A stretch of 64,000 bases of DNA from Hybos culiciformis (Eukaryota > Arthropoda > Insecta > Diptera > Hybotidae): contig OZ023273.1 in NCBI GenBank assembly GCA_964007475.1, positions 24,725,557-24,789,556 on the forward strand, given 5' to 3'. Below are positions 27,155 to 40,663 of this stretch, one piece after another. The notes under the pieces were generated by a model. That model made no database searches. It was not told where the DNA came from and saw only the letters and a list, made by a program, of their open reading frames with translations. The position numbers were made by a program, and so were the translations under genes. The stretch's first letter is position 1, and every line of letters starts with the position of its first letter.

Positions 27155-28742
27155 CTAATTTATTACTTACATATTTATATTGACATTGAAATTAAATGTT
27201 TGTTTAATAAACAAATGATAGAAGAAAAAATTCTAATTTTTTTTTAACATTTGTAAAAATATTTGTATATCAGATTATTTACCTAAACGTGCGATAGTTA
27301 GTTAGTTGTTTTGTTGTCATTATTTCGGAAAATTAATTTAATTATTATAGAGATGATGAAAAAATTATTTGATAAAGTTAGATAAATGCGTAAAAAATTG
27401 AAACAAGCTACATATGCCAATTGAAATTAAAGTTTTTTTAAAGTCAGTGATTTAGTTTCCAATTGATTTTGTTCTTTAAACAAGTTCTTGAAATTATAAG
27501 AACATTTTTAAGGAAAAATACTTCATTGCAATGAAATACCTTGATACGCTGACTTCTTTAGTTAAGGATTAGATCAGAAATAACAAAAGAAATCAATAAC
27601 CACTGTGAATTGGATATGTGATCTTGTCTAGGTTCATAATCATGAGGCTTTAGAGACAATAAAAATTATTTTTGAAATTGCAGAATGTTTACTAAATTTA
27701 AGACCGAATTAAACTTAGCAATGTATAAGTGAAACGAATTTGTGTTATTTTATTCTGACTTTGCTATATAATCAAGTTAACAAGCATTTCGATCAAGATG
27801 AAAGATTTGTATTAAATTTCACACTTTTTTAATTAAAAAGAAATTATAATTAGCGCAATAAGTTAGAACCAAGCAAGTAAATAATTTTTGACATCATTAA
27901 TCATAACATAATGTTTTTAATTAGCATTTAAACTTATTGCTTCTGTTTGCTTATTAAATGACAATTTCTAACGGCTAACAATATAACACAGAAATCTATC
28001 CTGTTCTCAGACCCATCCTGGATATTGAAAATTAAAAATTGCAAAAAGGCAAAAAAAAACAAATCATAATTTCGACTATTATATTTTGTTTAAATTTTTT
28101 TTTGCTAAAATTATTATTGATGTATAAGTACATTTATTCAAATATAAGTTAAATACCTGCTTATTTAAAAGATAATCCGTGTGCGTCGACACGCCTTAAA
28201 GAGCATGTAAATTTTAAGACTTTTTTTACAATATTGTCCTGGAAATTGAATGAAAGTTATTTCATAATTTATATTTCCTTTTCATCTTTTATCAAGTTCA
28301 ACGATATTTCTATACTGCTAATGTAATTCAATCAATTTACATCATTTATTTCAAACAGTGTGATTTGTTTGATTTAACACATAATTTAATATTGAAAACA
28401 TAAATTTGGAAAATTTCGTGAATCAATATCAGGTTTATTTAACCCTAAAAAATGAGTTTTATATCAAAACGTAACAATAAAAATAAAACATAATTGTGGT
28501 GTTCAATTCACTCGTATAATTTATTAAATTACCTATTAACAGGTAATTTGTTGTTGTTTGTATAAAAAATTTCATAAAATATTATGTTATATTTTACATA
28601 CCTATATTTCAAAAGCTGCACATTTTGTATATACAATTATAGTAATTTCATAAAATATACAAAATTGAATTGAAAACCGAGAATATCTTTTAAGTACATA
28701 ATGTATATTTTTCTAAAAGTAGATCAGAAATTATTACAAATA
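27155..28742. other. intergenic region SP1-SP2
   Basis: A/T-rich with no gene or element recognised. A small CGTGTGCGTCGACACG palindrome lies near 28170. Proximal promoter sequence of SP1 lies at its left end. Confidence 0.5.
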
Positions 28743-29708
28743 TTACTGGATTTTACTATCTATCCAATCCAAATATTTAGACAATCTCACGTAAGCATCT
28801 GGACTATCAGTACCACATTTAACAATAAAAAAGCTTGCTACTCCAACAAGCTCTCCGTTCCAAGCAGCTGGACCACCAGAATCTCCTTTGCATACGCCCT
28901 GATCTTCTTCATGAGCTAAACATAAAATTCCTCTAAGACGCATTCCAACTTGGCTGGCACAATCGTCATCAGATATTGATGTTAAATCATCAAATTTTAA
29001 CATTTCAGATCTGGGACCATCGTGACTGGTTGCACCCCAACCTGTTAAGGTTATTTTCTCATTTTCAGGAACTTCACCGCGGTGTAATTTTATCGGTTGC
29101 GTTGTCTCTGAAAATGTAAACGGTTCACTGACTTCAACGAGAGCTATATCATCAAATAGCCTGTAATTTTCATGTATAATAATTTGCTTGACATCATGGA
29201 ATGTTCCCCATCGGTCCAAAATGTTGCTTCCTGCATGGATTTGGAATAATTCTGGATTTCCACTAAAATAAGGAAATATAAATTAGTAAAAAATACCCAT
29301 AATAAAGTTTATTACATTTCATCTACCTGATCCGTTTATTTTCGCGATCAGTCACGCAATGACCAGCGGTAATAACCCATCGTTCCTAAAATAATATTTA
29401 ATTGGTGATGAAAAATATTATTTTCGTAGTAAAAAAAATCAAATGAACCTAAAAAAAAGATTCAGATGATTTTTTCAGAGATTCCAGAAAATTAATAAAA
29501 TTTTGACCATAAAATGAATACGGCTCTTTTGTGTACTGTTAGTAACACTTACATTTAATATAGAGCCCCCACAATCGTGTCTACCGTTGTATCTTATTGA
29601 TACTTGATATGGAAATTCTCCATAACCAGCATAATCACCGGCAAGCATTTGACCTTGGACAAGTGCCAAGGCAAATGAAACTAGTACAAAGCTTACGGTG
29701 AGAATCAT
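28743..29708 (-). CDS. SP2: secreted chymotrypsin-like serine protease, 3 exons
   Basis: Exons are 29708-29553, 29385-29327 and 29262-28743 (244 residues). The signal peptide is about 1-18. The sequence then runs VQGQ-MLAG, so the usual R-IVGG activation site is replaced by Q20-MLAG. Catalytic residues are His61 (in TAGHC, where TAAHC is usual), Asp110 (FDDIALVEV) and Ser200 (GDSGGPAAW). Gly is at 189 (QGVCKGDSGG) and SPDAY at 226. Exon junctions fall after CGGSILN (phase 0) and 19 residues later (phase 2), as in SP3. It is most similar to SP3. Confidence 0.93.
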
Positions 29709-29760
29709 GTTGTATCGAATAATTTTCCAATAAAATGAAATATTTTGTTTTAATCAACAC

Positions 29761-29768
29761 TATTTATA
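29761..29768 (-). promoter_or_regulatory. TATA box of SP2
   Basis: TATAAATA on the minus strand, 53 bp before the start codon. Confidence 0.65.
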
Positions 29769-30976
29769 TTTTAAAAAAAAATAGGGTAGAATTGTTACTT
29801 TTCGACGTTCTTCTTAAAATTCAAAAACAAAATATATTTTCGATCGGGAGTATCATTAGAAACAGTTATACTGTTATACTTTTAATAGTTGAATAATTTT
29901 ACTTTTCGATAAATAATTTCATTAGCTAGTTATAATGAGAAAATTCGTATAATAATGATCGAAGTACACTAATTCCTCCCCACGTTTAAATTTTAAAATA
30001 TCAAACAGTCCTGTAATGCAATTTAACTATTCCATTTGTTCAAACAAACTATGTATAAGTAATTATTAAAAACAAATCTACAACAAAACAACTGATTCGA
30101 TGTAAAAAAAAAACATTTTATTTTTAATTTGAAAACTCTGAGTTCGTATTCAAAATTTTAATCAGAATTTTGTTAGAAATTCTATGTATTCTATATTACT
30201 TTCCTTTCACTATTGAAATAATTTAAAAAATATGTATTATCACTTACTCTCTCTCCCGCTGAAGATATTATTTTGCAAAATAAAAGTTTCCACTGAATAT
30301 TGAAATAATATTAGATACTTCACAATGTGCAAACCTTAAGGGTAAAAATATGGTTTTGCTCAATACGAAACAGCTTTTGAACCATCTGATTAAGCAGAAA
30401 ATACTTTAAAACCCAAATAAATGTTGTTCCAATCCGTAGTTTGTCTGTTGGTAGAAATTTACTAAAGATCAAAAAAATATGTTTAAAAAAAAATTAACCA
30501 AATCCAGTAGTCAGTAATATCAAAGAATTAAAAGGCTTTGAGTTCTAAAAATAAAAATGTTTGAGCAAAATCAAGATTTGTGAAATTAAGATCTAGTGAA
30601 AGAAACAAATTCCTGAGCTAATTAAGTTTGAGAATGCAAATTGAAGGCTAAAAAACTAATTTCTATTGCCATTTGTTTCGAAGTTCATACTTTAGTTTGG
30701 AAACTTTGCATTGAAAATTAATTCGCTTAACATACTCATAATGTCTTAAATATAAAAACAGATATTGGGAAAAAATGTAATCTTATTAATCGAATGAACG
30801 TTCCATTGAGCTTAAAATAACGAAGAGTAAAACATTTTTATGTTTAAACAATTAATGATTATATATTTAAAAATAAGATTAAACCAGTAAAAAACTATAC
30901 AATTTATGTGTTTAAAAATTTAAATTGTTTCACTTCTTATTATGGACAGTGATCAATTTAGTATAATTTAGTATTA
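29769..30976. other. intergenic region SP2-SP3
   Basis: About 1.2 kb of A/T-rich DNA. No coding sequence, relic exon or element was recognised. Confidence 0.55.
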
Positions 30977-32106
30977 CTAGATTTTACTATCTATCCAATC
31001 CAAATATTTAGACAATCTGACGTAAGCGTCTGGATTTTGGGTACCACATTCAACAATAACAAAACTAGCAACTCCAACAAGTTCGCCCTTCCAAGCAGCT
31101 GGGCCGCCTGAATCACCTTTGCAAACTCCATGATTTCTCTCATGACCCAAACATAAAATTCCTCTAAGCTGCGTTCCAATTCGTCTACCACATTCACTAT
31201 CAGAAATTGAAGTTAAATCATCGAATTTCAACATTTCAGATCTAGGGCCATCATTACTGACCCGACCCCAACCAGTTACAGTTATTTTTTCATTCGCTGG
31301 AAGTTCTCCACGGTGTAATTTTATCGGTTGTGTTGATTCTGAAAATGTAAACGGTGGGTTGATTTCAACAAGAGCTATGTCATCAAGTTGCTGATAATTT
31401 TCATGTACAATGATTTGATTGACATCATGCAATGTTCCCCACATATCTAAAACTGTACTTCCGGCTTGAACTTGGAAAAGTTTGTGATCCCTCCTATAGA
31501 AACAAACAGTTAATATTGGATATCAGTTGATTCTAATGAAATCACAAGGCAAGTTACAAAATGAATTAAAAACATCCTTATTCTTTTAACACAGAACATA
31601 TAGCTTACATGGTATGATTTTCATCCCGATTCGTTACACAATGAGCAGCTGTAAGAACCCAACGTTCCTAAGGATGACATCGGAAAAGTTTTCAACATTA
31701 ATAATATTTATTTATTTAGAAAGAAAAAAGTATCGAATTAGAATCATATTAGAGAATGATTTTAAAAAGTGACAAGAAGCAGACTGTTTGAATAAACTAA
31801 ACATGGATGAATAAAGTTAACATGGAATATCTATGAATATGAATTTATGATAAGTAATTTGAAAAGAAAAATTGTTTTTAGACTCTATAATTTTATATTT
31901 GTTATTTAAGATTGGTTCAACTGTTATTGATACTTTTTGTTTGAACTTACATTTAAAATGGAGCCACCGCAATTATGTCTACCGTTATATCTTAATGATA
32001 CTTGATATGGGAATTGACCGTCATTAGCGAAATCCCCTGCAAGCATTTGACCTTGAACAAACGCGAAGATCATTGATAAAAATACAAAACTTACGGACAA
32101 AATCAT
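30977..32106 (-). CDS. SP3: secreted chymotrypsin-like serine protease, 3 exons
   Basis: Exons are 32106-31951, 31667-31609 and 31493-30977 (243 residues). Signal peptide is about 1-18. The mature start region reads VQGQ-MLAGD, again without Arg/Lys at P1 and without IVGG. The triad is His61 (TAAHC), Asp110 (LDDIALVEI) and Ser200 (GDSGGPAAW). Gly at 189 and NPDAY at 226 argue against trypsin specificity. Exons 1 and 2 are exactly as long as in SP2 (156 and 59 nt), showing that SP2 and SP3 are tandem duplicates. Confidence 0.93.
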
Positions 32107-32160
32107 TTTGAAATAAAAAATAATAATATCAACTAATGAAATGAAGCTTTTATTTTTAAC

Positions 32161-32168
32161 TATTTATA
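32161..32168 (-). promoter_or_regulatory. TATA box of SP3
   Basis: TATAAATA on the minus strand, 55 bp before the start codon. Confidence 0.65.
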
Positions 32169-34065
32169 TATTAGAAAAAAGTATAAAAAATTAAATGCAG
32201 GCATTTGTTCAAATAAATCGTTAAATAAATAAATGTACACTGGAACAAAACTAAAGCTTTTATTTGACAAAAATCATTTGTAATTCCTTCTACTGACATT
32301 ACTTAAGGACATTGTATATAATTTATTTGGATTGTATGTTGTAGGTTATTGAAGTGGGCGTAGGATTCTTTGAATCCGAGTATTTAAACCTACCGGTCCA
32401 TTCAATTTCCTACCTACGTATTGGGACTACTTATCCGTTTGAGCCTTTTTATTTTCCATCAATGACAAAAGGTGCAATGAACGAAACATTGAAAGAAACA
32501 TATCATCATAACATATATAGTTTTGAATCTGTTTGATAATGTAATTGGGCACTAGCCCATTAATTATGTGGACTTTAAAATCAAAGTTTCAAAATTCCCA
32601 ATCACTTCCTGCTTGTCAAAATCAATCATATTCTAGTCCAATAGTAATCTATTTTGAGGGAGTGTCATAACGTCAATTCACTTAATGTCTCAAAAATTGA
32701 TCATAAAGCTAATTGACGTTATATGGCACTTTGTAAAAGGGAAATAAAATCAAAATCTGAAAGAGCTTAATGTCAATTAACTTTCTGTTTTTTCACAATT
32801 AATTTTATCAATCCGTTCAATTCTGCTACTAAGTTTAAAGAAAACTTTTTTTTCAGTGTATATTGTATAAGGAATTCTTCATCTTATAAAAACTTTGGAA
32901 ACTTTGTAATAAAAAGGTTTTTAGTATCATGGACGATATCCTAAGCCAAAGAAAAAATACATGACCTTACGAATTTTTGATTTGTTTCACGTGATTTTTA
33001 TTTCTTATTTGTCAAGATGTAAAACATAGATGATACGTAAAATTGAAGAAAAATTTAATAAAGAAATCAATTCAGTTTAAGCGTTCTTTTAGTCCAATAA
33101 AACTTAAATCTTGGTTTCCGTGACATAAGTCTTAAATTCTGTTTTTTTTTTCTAAAAAACAAGTTACCAATTTGAAATGTTTGTATTACAATATAACTGA
33201 AAATAGTTTTGTTATCAATTCTTAAAATTTTACTAACGATTTTTTTATTCAACATCTGGAAATATAATAATATTCATTGAAAAATTTTTTCCAACGATAT
33301 GTTCATTGTAATTTTTTAAGTTTTAAAGTTTGTTCAACATTGACAAAACATAATATAAAACTCTTAATAAAGTGTTTTTTAATTAAGATTAGAAATTAAA
33401 AATTGGATTGTATTTTTAAATTCTAGAAAATTATTATATATAAAGTCGATATTTTAATTACGCTTTGTATTTCCATCCAATTTAAAAAACAAAGTTTGAA
33501 CTTTTTTATATGACTTGCAATTTCTCATGAATTAGAACTAAACTTATTCAAAATTACAAGAATCCCAAATTATACAATTACCATTTTGAAGTTACTAATA
33601 GAACATCGTATCGGTACACATATGAATTTGTTAAAAATTATAACATATTGGATATTGAATTGATTTAGTTTATAAATTATAATTCGAAGACAAAACGTTG
33701 TTTCAAAACATATTGAATGTGATTAAAAGACACTGTGCAGCTCTGTTGAATGTTCCGAACGTAATTTTTAGAACGTTTGCAATAAACTAAACTTAAATAT
33801 TTCGACTTACTTTTAAATTTCATCCTACTATTTTCTTGACATGCCAATCTAAATGTAAATTACCCGTGTCTTAAAATTGTAATTCACAAGTACTTAATTA
33901 CAGATGTATAAATAATAAATATTGATGTTCACAAAAAAAACATAAAATAAATTACATACATATGTTCGCAAATTTTTAATTTTCGTTTATTCTAATATTA
34001 AAATGAAAAAAACAAAATGTTTATCTTTTCGAAAAAATACATTATAGTTACAAGCTCTAAAATAA
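32169..34065. other. intergenic region SP3-SP4
   Basis: Mostly A/T-rich. A less biased patch (about 32340-32580) carries a 60-residue plus-strand ORF without recognised features and a small TGGGC/GCCCA hairpin near 32548. It may be a degraded transposon or regulatory DNA, but nothing decides between them. The minus ORF at 33067-33255 is not supported. Confidence 0.45.
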
Positions 34066-35082
34066 TTATGCCATTTTATCTTGAATCCATTCAATATATT
34101 TTGAAATTCTGACATAAACGTCAGGATGCTTTCCTCCGCATCCATGTTTCACGAAACTGGCAACTCCAACCACTTCTCCTTCATAAACGGCTGGACCACC
34201 AGAATCACCTTGACATACACCTTGGCCAACGGGATGGTCCAAGCAAATAATTTGTTCGAAATCTAGTTGAGTACGAATTCTGCAGTCTTTTTGTGACATA
34301 ACTTTCAAAGTATTAGTTTTAAGAATTTCTGATCTTTTTCCTGTATCCGATGTTTTTCCCCAACCATAAACAGCAATGTCAGCACCTATTGGAACTTCTT
34401 CTGTACGCAATTTAATGGGTTGTACTTCATCGGAAAATACAATTGGTTCATTTAATTCAATTAAAGTAATATCATTTAAATTCATTAGATATTTCTCATG
34501 AGTGATAATTTGTTTGACTGTGTGGACGGAACCGTCGTTTTCTAAAACATTGCTTCCAACACGAACGGAAAAATCATCAGGGCCAGCACTGTAATAATTT
34601 AGAATTTTAATTTTTTTTTTTGTTTGGACTAAAATTTTAATATTGTATTTGTGCTGTGTGAATGAGATAAGTTTGTATATTCATAATAATTAAAAAAGGA
34701 ATAAACTTAAAAGACCTCTCCAGGTTATTGAATTCATTGCTCAATAATTCTATATTTCAAGCATTTTTATGATATAATCACTTCTAAGTACTTACTTGTC
34801 TAGTGATGTAACACAATGAGCTGCTGTTAATATCCAATTTGCCTAAAAGTTGAAAAATATCGATTTACTTTAGATTGTAAGAAAAATAAATAGATTTAGA
34901 TATACATTAAGAATTGAGCCGCCACATGTATGACGTCCACTGCGCCTATATTGTAAAGAAATTTGAAATGGAACTCTTTTTTCTTTCAGAACAATTCCAC
35001 CAACAACTTGTGGTTCAATTTTAAATGCAAATCCTATATTCAAGGTTGCTATAATAATGCAACAAATTAATAGAAGCTTCAT
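34066..35082 (-). CDS. SP4: secreted chymotrypsin-like serine protease, 3 exons
   Basis: Exons are 35082-34906, 34842-34796 and 34588-34066 (248 residues). Signal peptide is about 1-19. A short propeptide KIEPQ ends in Gln25, followed by VVGG (26-29), so P1 is Gln where trypsin-activated relatives have Arg. The triad is His68, Asp114 (NLNDITLIEL) and Ser204 (GDSGGPAVY). Gly189 (GQGVCQGDSGG) and Asp226 (HPDVYV) form the presumed pocket. Exon 2 (47 nt) and exon 3 (523 nt) are identical in length to SP5, SP6 and SP7. It is very similar to SP5. Confidence 0.94.
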
Positions 35083-35153
35083 TTTTTATAATCTCTGACC
35101 GTTCTCAATATAATTTATCGCGAAAATGTAACTACAAATTTTATTTGAAAACA

Positions 35154-35161
35154 TATTTATA
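35154..35161 (-). promoter_or_regulatory. TATA box of SP4
   Basis: TATAAATA on the minus strand, 72 bp before the start codon. Confidence 0.65.
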
Positions 35162-36893
35162 TCAATTTTTTTAATTTTTGAATACGGGATTTAGTCACTG
35201 CACTACTGACAAAAAAAATTGTGCATTTGTTTAAACATTACGTTGAATTGCAACTGTTTTAAAAAATTATTAATTGAAAAGAAAAATAATTGAACTAATT
35301 AAATCCTGAATAGATATAAATTTATTTAAAACTTTCATTAAGTTTGTGTTGTTTAACAAGCGTTTTAGGCGAAAGAAACTCTAAATTAAAAGCTAAAGTT
35401 TTCTAAATTCAAGTAAATTTTTAGTTACAACGTTCTTATAACTTCATAAAATCTGAAAACAAGGTTTTACTCAACCTCATAATTTTAGTTCATAAAATAT
35501 AGATATATTAAATTTATAATATGCCTGCAATATTTGATCATCTAATATTAATCCGTAATTTACTGTTCTCTGTGCGGAAACCGTCGGCAAACTCACAAAC
35601 CAAGTTAACTTTTATCGAATCTGAATTTGATAAAATTAACTATGGAGGTATTTTCAACTAAAGAAAAAAATTGATAAAAATAAATTTTCAGTTACAAGAT
35701 TTTATTTTTTAAATATTTACTAAAAAGTAGAAAAAAATTCATTATAATTTGCAAGTCCAAGAAAATAATTTTTTTATTTTATTTTAGAAAATTGTGGGGT
35801 TATCACGATTTTAATTTTTAGTTAAGTATATACAAATTTTCAAAAATGAAAAATATTTTCTGGGACTCGCAAATTATACCTCGGGTGAAATCCTTGCATT
35901 AAATTGCACTAAAAGCATTATTTTCAATTTCTTCTGTTCGAAATCCCATACAACCACTTTCAATCAAAATTTATTTTTAGTCCACAATCCACATCACGAC
36001 TCCTTGACACAATTGGGATCTAAAGAGTTTGCTTTTAGGTTCCTATACAATCGACCTTTCATCGTACAATAATTTTCATCGATAATTTTTAGACTTTTCT
36101 AACCCTAGTCCGAATCCGTCGACAAAATCGGGGCTCAACATTTCATTGCTTTCTTTAATGTATCAAAACTCACTTTAAGTTGAGATTATAAAATCCTATC
36201 AATCAGTTATATCATAAAACGTGTACAAATTCTGGAATTATGGTTATTCGATTTTTTCGCTATTTTTTTTTTTACTTTTTAATTATAACAAAATAGTACG
36301 TTAATGTTTTCACACAAAAAATATAGTATTAGAGCAAAGCTAAATTTAAAACTTACTGAGAAATACAGAAAATGTAGACACTATCATGATAATGCTCTCT
36401 TTCTTTCTAATAACTATATTCACTTCAGTTTTTCGCGCATTAAAATACTCGTGATACACGGAAAATCGATTAAAGTGATTGTCGTAATCATAATTATGAG
36501 TTCGCAACTGTCAACTACCTTGTCAGTTTCCAGGGTATCAGTGTCAAAATATGCGCAATCTTTTGGAATTTCATCCAAGCTAAAGCTGTTTATTATCTTA
36601 TCTCTTTATTGATGATATTTTAATTGCTGCCCATATGGAGTGTTTATCTTTTTAATATATTTCTGTGAATTAAGTGTTTTATTTTTTTTTTTGTTAATCG
36701 ATGAAGATGAAAAAAGAATCGGAATTTTTAATCTTCTTACATTAAAGATAAGGTTGAATTCACAAATAATAGACAAAATATAACAAACGTTAATTTGCTC
36801 GGAAACGTTTAATTTTCATTTATTTAAATGTTTAAGTAAACAAAAATGCATATTTATTTTTATTAAAAAATAATAGTTAAGACCTAAAAATAA
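35162..36893. other. intergenic region SP4-SP5
   Basis: Contains an imperfect inverted repeat (TATAATTTGCAAGTCC near 35744 and GGGACTCGCAAATTATA near 35863). From about 35570 to 36610 the patch is less A/T-biased, with ACCGTCGGCAAACTCAC and TCCGTCGACAAAATCGGGG segments. This suggests a degraded transposon, but no termini or protein domain were identified. The 102-residue plus ORF (36304-36612) has no recognised features. Confidence 0.4.
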
Positions 36894-37929
36894 TTATGCC
36901 AGTTTATTTTGAATCCATTCAATATATTTTGAAATTCTGACATAAACATCAGGATGCTTTCCACCACATCCATATTTCACAAAACTGGCAACTCCAACTA
37001 GTTCTCCTTCATACACGGCTGGACCACCAGAATCACCTTGACATACACCTTGGCCAACAGGATGATCCAAACAAATTATCTGATCAAAATCTAATTGGGT
37101 TCGAATTCTGCATTCTTTTTGTGACATAACCCTTAAGGTATTAGTCTTCAGAATCTCGGATCTTTTTCCTTTATCCGATGTTCGTCCCCAACCATAAACA
37201 GCAATGTTAGCATTTATTGGAACCTCTTCTGAACGCAATTTAATGGGGTGAACTGTATCCGAAAATACAATTGGTTCATTTAATTCAATTAAAGCAATAT
37301 CATTCAAATTCATAAAATATTTTTCATGGACGATAATTTGTTTGACAGTGTGTAGAGAGCCACCTGTCTCCAAAACATTGGTTCCAACTCGGACAGTGAA
37401 ATCATCAGGTGAAGCGCTACAATACAATTATTTTGGAAATTAGCACATTTAAGAAAATTAAAAATTGAGTAACTTTTATTGTAAATGCCCTAAAATTGAA
37501 GAAATATTTAAAGTTTGAAAAAGAATGAGACACTTCACCAGGTGATCAAATTCATTACTCATCATCAACAACCAACCGAATCAAAGCTTCAAATATTGGG
37601 ACAGTGACATTTAATCCTACATTTTAACCATTTTTTTATCACAAATACTTACTCGTCTAAAGAAGTAACGCAATGGGCTGCTGTTAATATCCAGTTTGCC
37701 TACAAATTTAAAAATATTAGTTTATTTAAGATTTTTAGAAAAATATTTGTATAGTTACGGTAAGAATGGAGCCCCCACAATTATGACGCCCAATGCGTCT
37801 AAATTGCAGTGAAATTTGGAAAGGTATTCTTTTTTCTCTGAGAACAATTCCACCAACAACTTGTGGTTCAATTTTGAACGCAAATCCAATATTCAACGTT
37901 GCAATAATGCAAATTACTGGCAGCTTCAT
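36894..37929 (-). CDS. SP5: secreted chymotrypsin-like serine protease, 3 exons
   Basis: Exons are 37929-37759, 37699-37653 and 37416-36894 (246 residues). Signal peptide is about 1-17. The propeptide again ends EPQ23, followed by VVGG, so P1 is Gln. The triad is His66, Asp112 (NLNDIALIEL) and Ser202 (GDSGGPAVY). Gly189 and Asp226 (HPDVYV) are as in SP4. The first exon ends CGGSILT where the others end CGGSILN, with donor GTAACT. It is the nearest relative of SP4; whole blocks such as VPFQISLQ and [18 protein letters not shown] are shared or nearly so. Confidence 0.94.
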
Positions 37930-37998
37930 TTTTCTAATCTATGACCGTTCTCAATGTAATTTTCACAAAAATGTATTTACAAATTTTATTTGAAAACA

Positions 37999-38006
37999 TA
38001 TTTATA
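37999..38006 (-). promoter_or_regulatory. TATA box of SP5
   Basis: TATAAATA on the minus strand, 70 bp before the start codon. SP4 and SP5 also share surrounding upstream sequence (ACAAATTTTATTTGAAAACA), so the duplication included the promoter. Confidence 0.7.
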
Positions 38007-38779
38007 TTGAATATTTCATATAGTTACTGCACTGTAGTGGTGCAATTGTTTAAACATTACGTTTAATTACAGGTGTTTGTAAATAATTTTAATTGATGCA
38101 TTGAAAAGAAAAGTTGTTCAACTATAAAATGCAATTTATTTTAAAGAAATGAACTTATAAAAGCTAAAAGTTCCAAATATAAGTGCTTTTTTAGTTACAA
38201 CGTTCTTATAGCTTCATAGAATCTGGAAACAAGGTTTATTTGTTGAAAACTGTATTTAAATTGACTTTATCTAATTTCTAATATAATACCATTTCCAATA
38301 TGAATTTCAATTATTATAATTGTAGTAAATAATAAGAACATATATTAAGCTTGGCATATTTAAATATCTAATCGAACATTCTGCGAACTAATTAGGTAAA
38401 TAAAAATCGTCGGCATAGCAGATATTAAATTAGAATTTATCTATTTAAGTTTCGTATTATGTTCGAAAGAAGAAAAAATTTATTATTTTGAGGTCAACAC
38501 TACAATCAAGTAATTATATTAAATCAAAATACAATTATCAATCACCGGATCAATCTTTGGAAGTTGCTGATGTTTATCAGAATAAAAATACAATAATTAA
38601 AATCATCCTGTTTTTATTTAATTAATTAAAATTAAAAATTATACAAATTTACAACAACAGAAAATTTAAAAACATTTTTTCATAAATTTATACTGCAAAA
38701 TGTGATTTTCTTTAATTTCGAACAACAGTAGAGCTGGTAGCTCTTTTCTTTAATGATCTCTATAAAAAATCATTAAATC
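38007..38779. other. intergenic region SP5-SP6
   Basis: A/T-rich. Its left part resembles the region upstream of SP4 (for example GTTACAACGTTCTTATA near 38197 and 35425), extending the SP4/SP5 duplication. No gene seen. Confidence 0.55.
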
Positions 38780-39658
38780 TTAATTCATGTTACTGTTTAT
38801 CCAATTTTTAAATTTTGAAATTCTGACATAAATGTCAGGATGTTTACCACCACATCCATTTTTCACAAAACTTGCGAGTCCCACTAACTCCCTATTATAT
38901 ACCGCTGGACCTCCGGAGTCACCTTGGCATACACCTTGACCAACTGGATGGTCCAAACAAATAATTTGAGGAAAATCTAATTTAGTTCGTCTTTTACAAT
39001 CACTTTGGGACATAACTTTTAAAGTGTTTTTTTTCAAAATTTCAGAACGTTTACCATTAGTACTAGTTTTCCCCCAACCGGAAACCTGAACATCGGCACC
39101 AACTGGAACTTCAGTTGAACTTATTTTAATGGGCTTAACCTTATTATTATATTGTATTGGTGTCATCAGTTCAATTAAAGCAACATCATTTAAATTCAAT
39201 ATGTACGGCTTATATACAGTAAAATTTTTCACTAAATGAACAGTTCCACCAGTTTCTAAAACATTACTGCCAACTCGTACCGAGAAATCATTTGCCTCAG
39301 CGCTAAAAATAAGCAAAAAAGAACATATTATAAGAACTCTTTTTAATATAAAAATTATATTCAACATACTCATCCAAAGAAGTAACACAATGAGCGGCTG
39401 TGACCACATATTTTTGCTAAAATTAAATTATTTGATTAAAACAATGAAAAAACTCAATAACTTTAAATGTACATTTAAAATAGATCCACCGCATGTATGG
39501 CGATTGCTTCGCCTATATTGTAATGAAACTTGAAACGGTATGGATTCATCATCCTTTAAAACCAGTCCGCCAACAATTCTAGGCTGAACTATCAAGCGAC
39601 TTGCTTCAAAGCACGGAATTAAAACAAGTATTAAAATTTTTAAAAGTACTTTAAACAT
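38780..39658 (-). CDS. SP6: secreted chymotrypsin-like serine protease, 3 exons
   Basis: Exons are 39658-39473, 39416-39370 and 39302-38780 (251 residues). Signal peptide is about 1-19. The propeptide ends QPR27, followed by IVGG (28-31), a canonical trypsin-cleavable zymogen site. The triad is His71, Asp117 (NLNDVALIEL) and Ser207 (GDSGGPAVY). Gly189 and Asp226 (HPDIYV) are present. The two introns are very short (about 53 and 67 bp). It is similar to SP7 in the propeptide, in SRRxNRHTCGGS-type blocks and in the NNKVKPIKI region. Confidence 0.94.
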
Positions 39659-39745
39659 TCTGGTTCGATTAATATTTTTTTTTTAACTTACTTCTGCCGC
39701 ACAGAATCTTAAGAAGATAATACATTAAAAAAATCTATCTTTCTG

Positions 39746-39753
39746 TTTTTATA
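39746..39753 (-). promoter_or_regulatory. TATA box of SP6
   Basis: TATAAAAA on the minus strand, 88 bp before the start codon. It is a slight variant of the TATAAATA found before the other genes. Confidence 0.5.
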
Positions 39754-40663
39754 CCGAAATTTGAAATTTTTACTCAATTTCGTTTTCGTAATTTCAATAT
39801 ACATCTGAACAAACTAAAGATGGTTTTCATTTTCGCGCCCGAAAAATAAAGTTAAGTAATATTTTTTTACAAATAATATAATTAAATACACAGTTTGAAA
39901 CAATATATGTTTGTTTTTAAAAGATAAAGCAATAGTATTGAAATTCTAATAAAGCTGAAAAGTTTTGAATTTTACTCGTATTCAGCTATCAGATATCACT
40001 GGTTAGAATTAGAACTTATTGTATAAAGCTTATTAATTATTATATACATAACTTATTGTATACATATAACGACCATTATCTTACTAGAATTATTAATTTT
40101 TATAATCATAAAATTTCATACAGAATCAATTCACTACTAACAAACTAATATTGTTTTCGGTAAATCTTAAACTTATAACAATGCCTGACACTTGAACGAA
40201 TATTTATCTTTTTAATTTTATAATGTTTGTCGATTTTTGTTTTCAAATATCAAAAGTATTTATTATTTTTTTCAAAACCGTCGAAAAATATTTGCCATAC
40301 ACCGTTTGAGCGCGTTTATACATGGACATAAAAATGTTTTGTACATTTTATTTCTTCAATTTTTCTCTGATTAGAAAGAAAAATAGTTATTTCTGAAGAT
40401 TTTTAAAATTTAGGCGAAGGGAAAATAAATTGTCAATCATTTTAATATACTGGTGTGAATTGTGATACACCAGACCATGTACGTCATTATAAAACATAAA
40501 AATTTCAGTACTTAAATCGCTTTCATCGTATAAAAAATAAGTAATTCTATAATATTACTAAAAATGATAAATTCATTCGCTTAATTAGAACAAAACAAAA
40601 AAGAAATCTCATCATTTTATATTTAGTAAATAAAATTAATTCTAATATTGATAAGGCAGATTT
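39754..40663. other. intergenic region SP6-SP7
   Basis: A/T-rich with no gene recognised. A possible relic protease exon follows at 40664. Confidence 0.5.
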
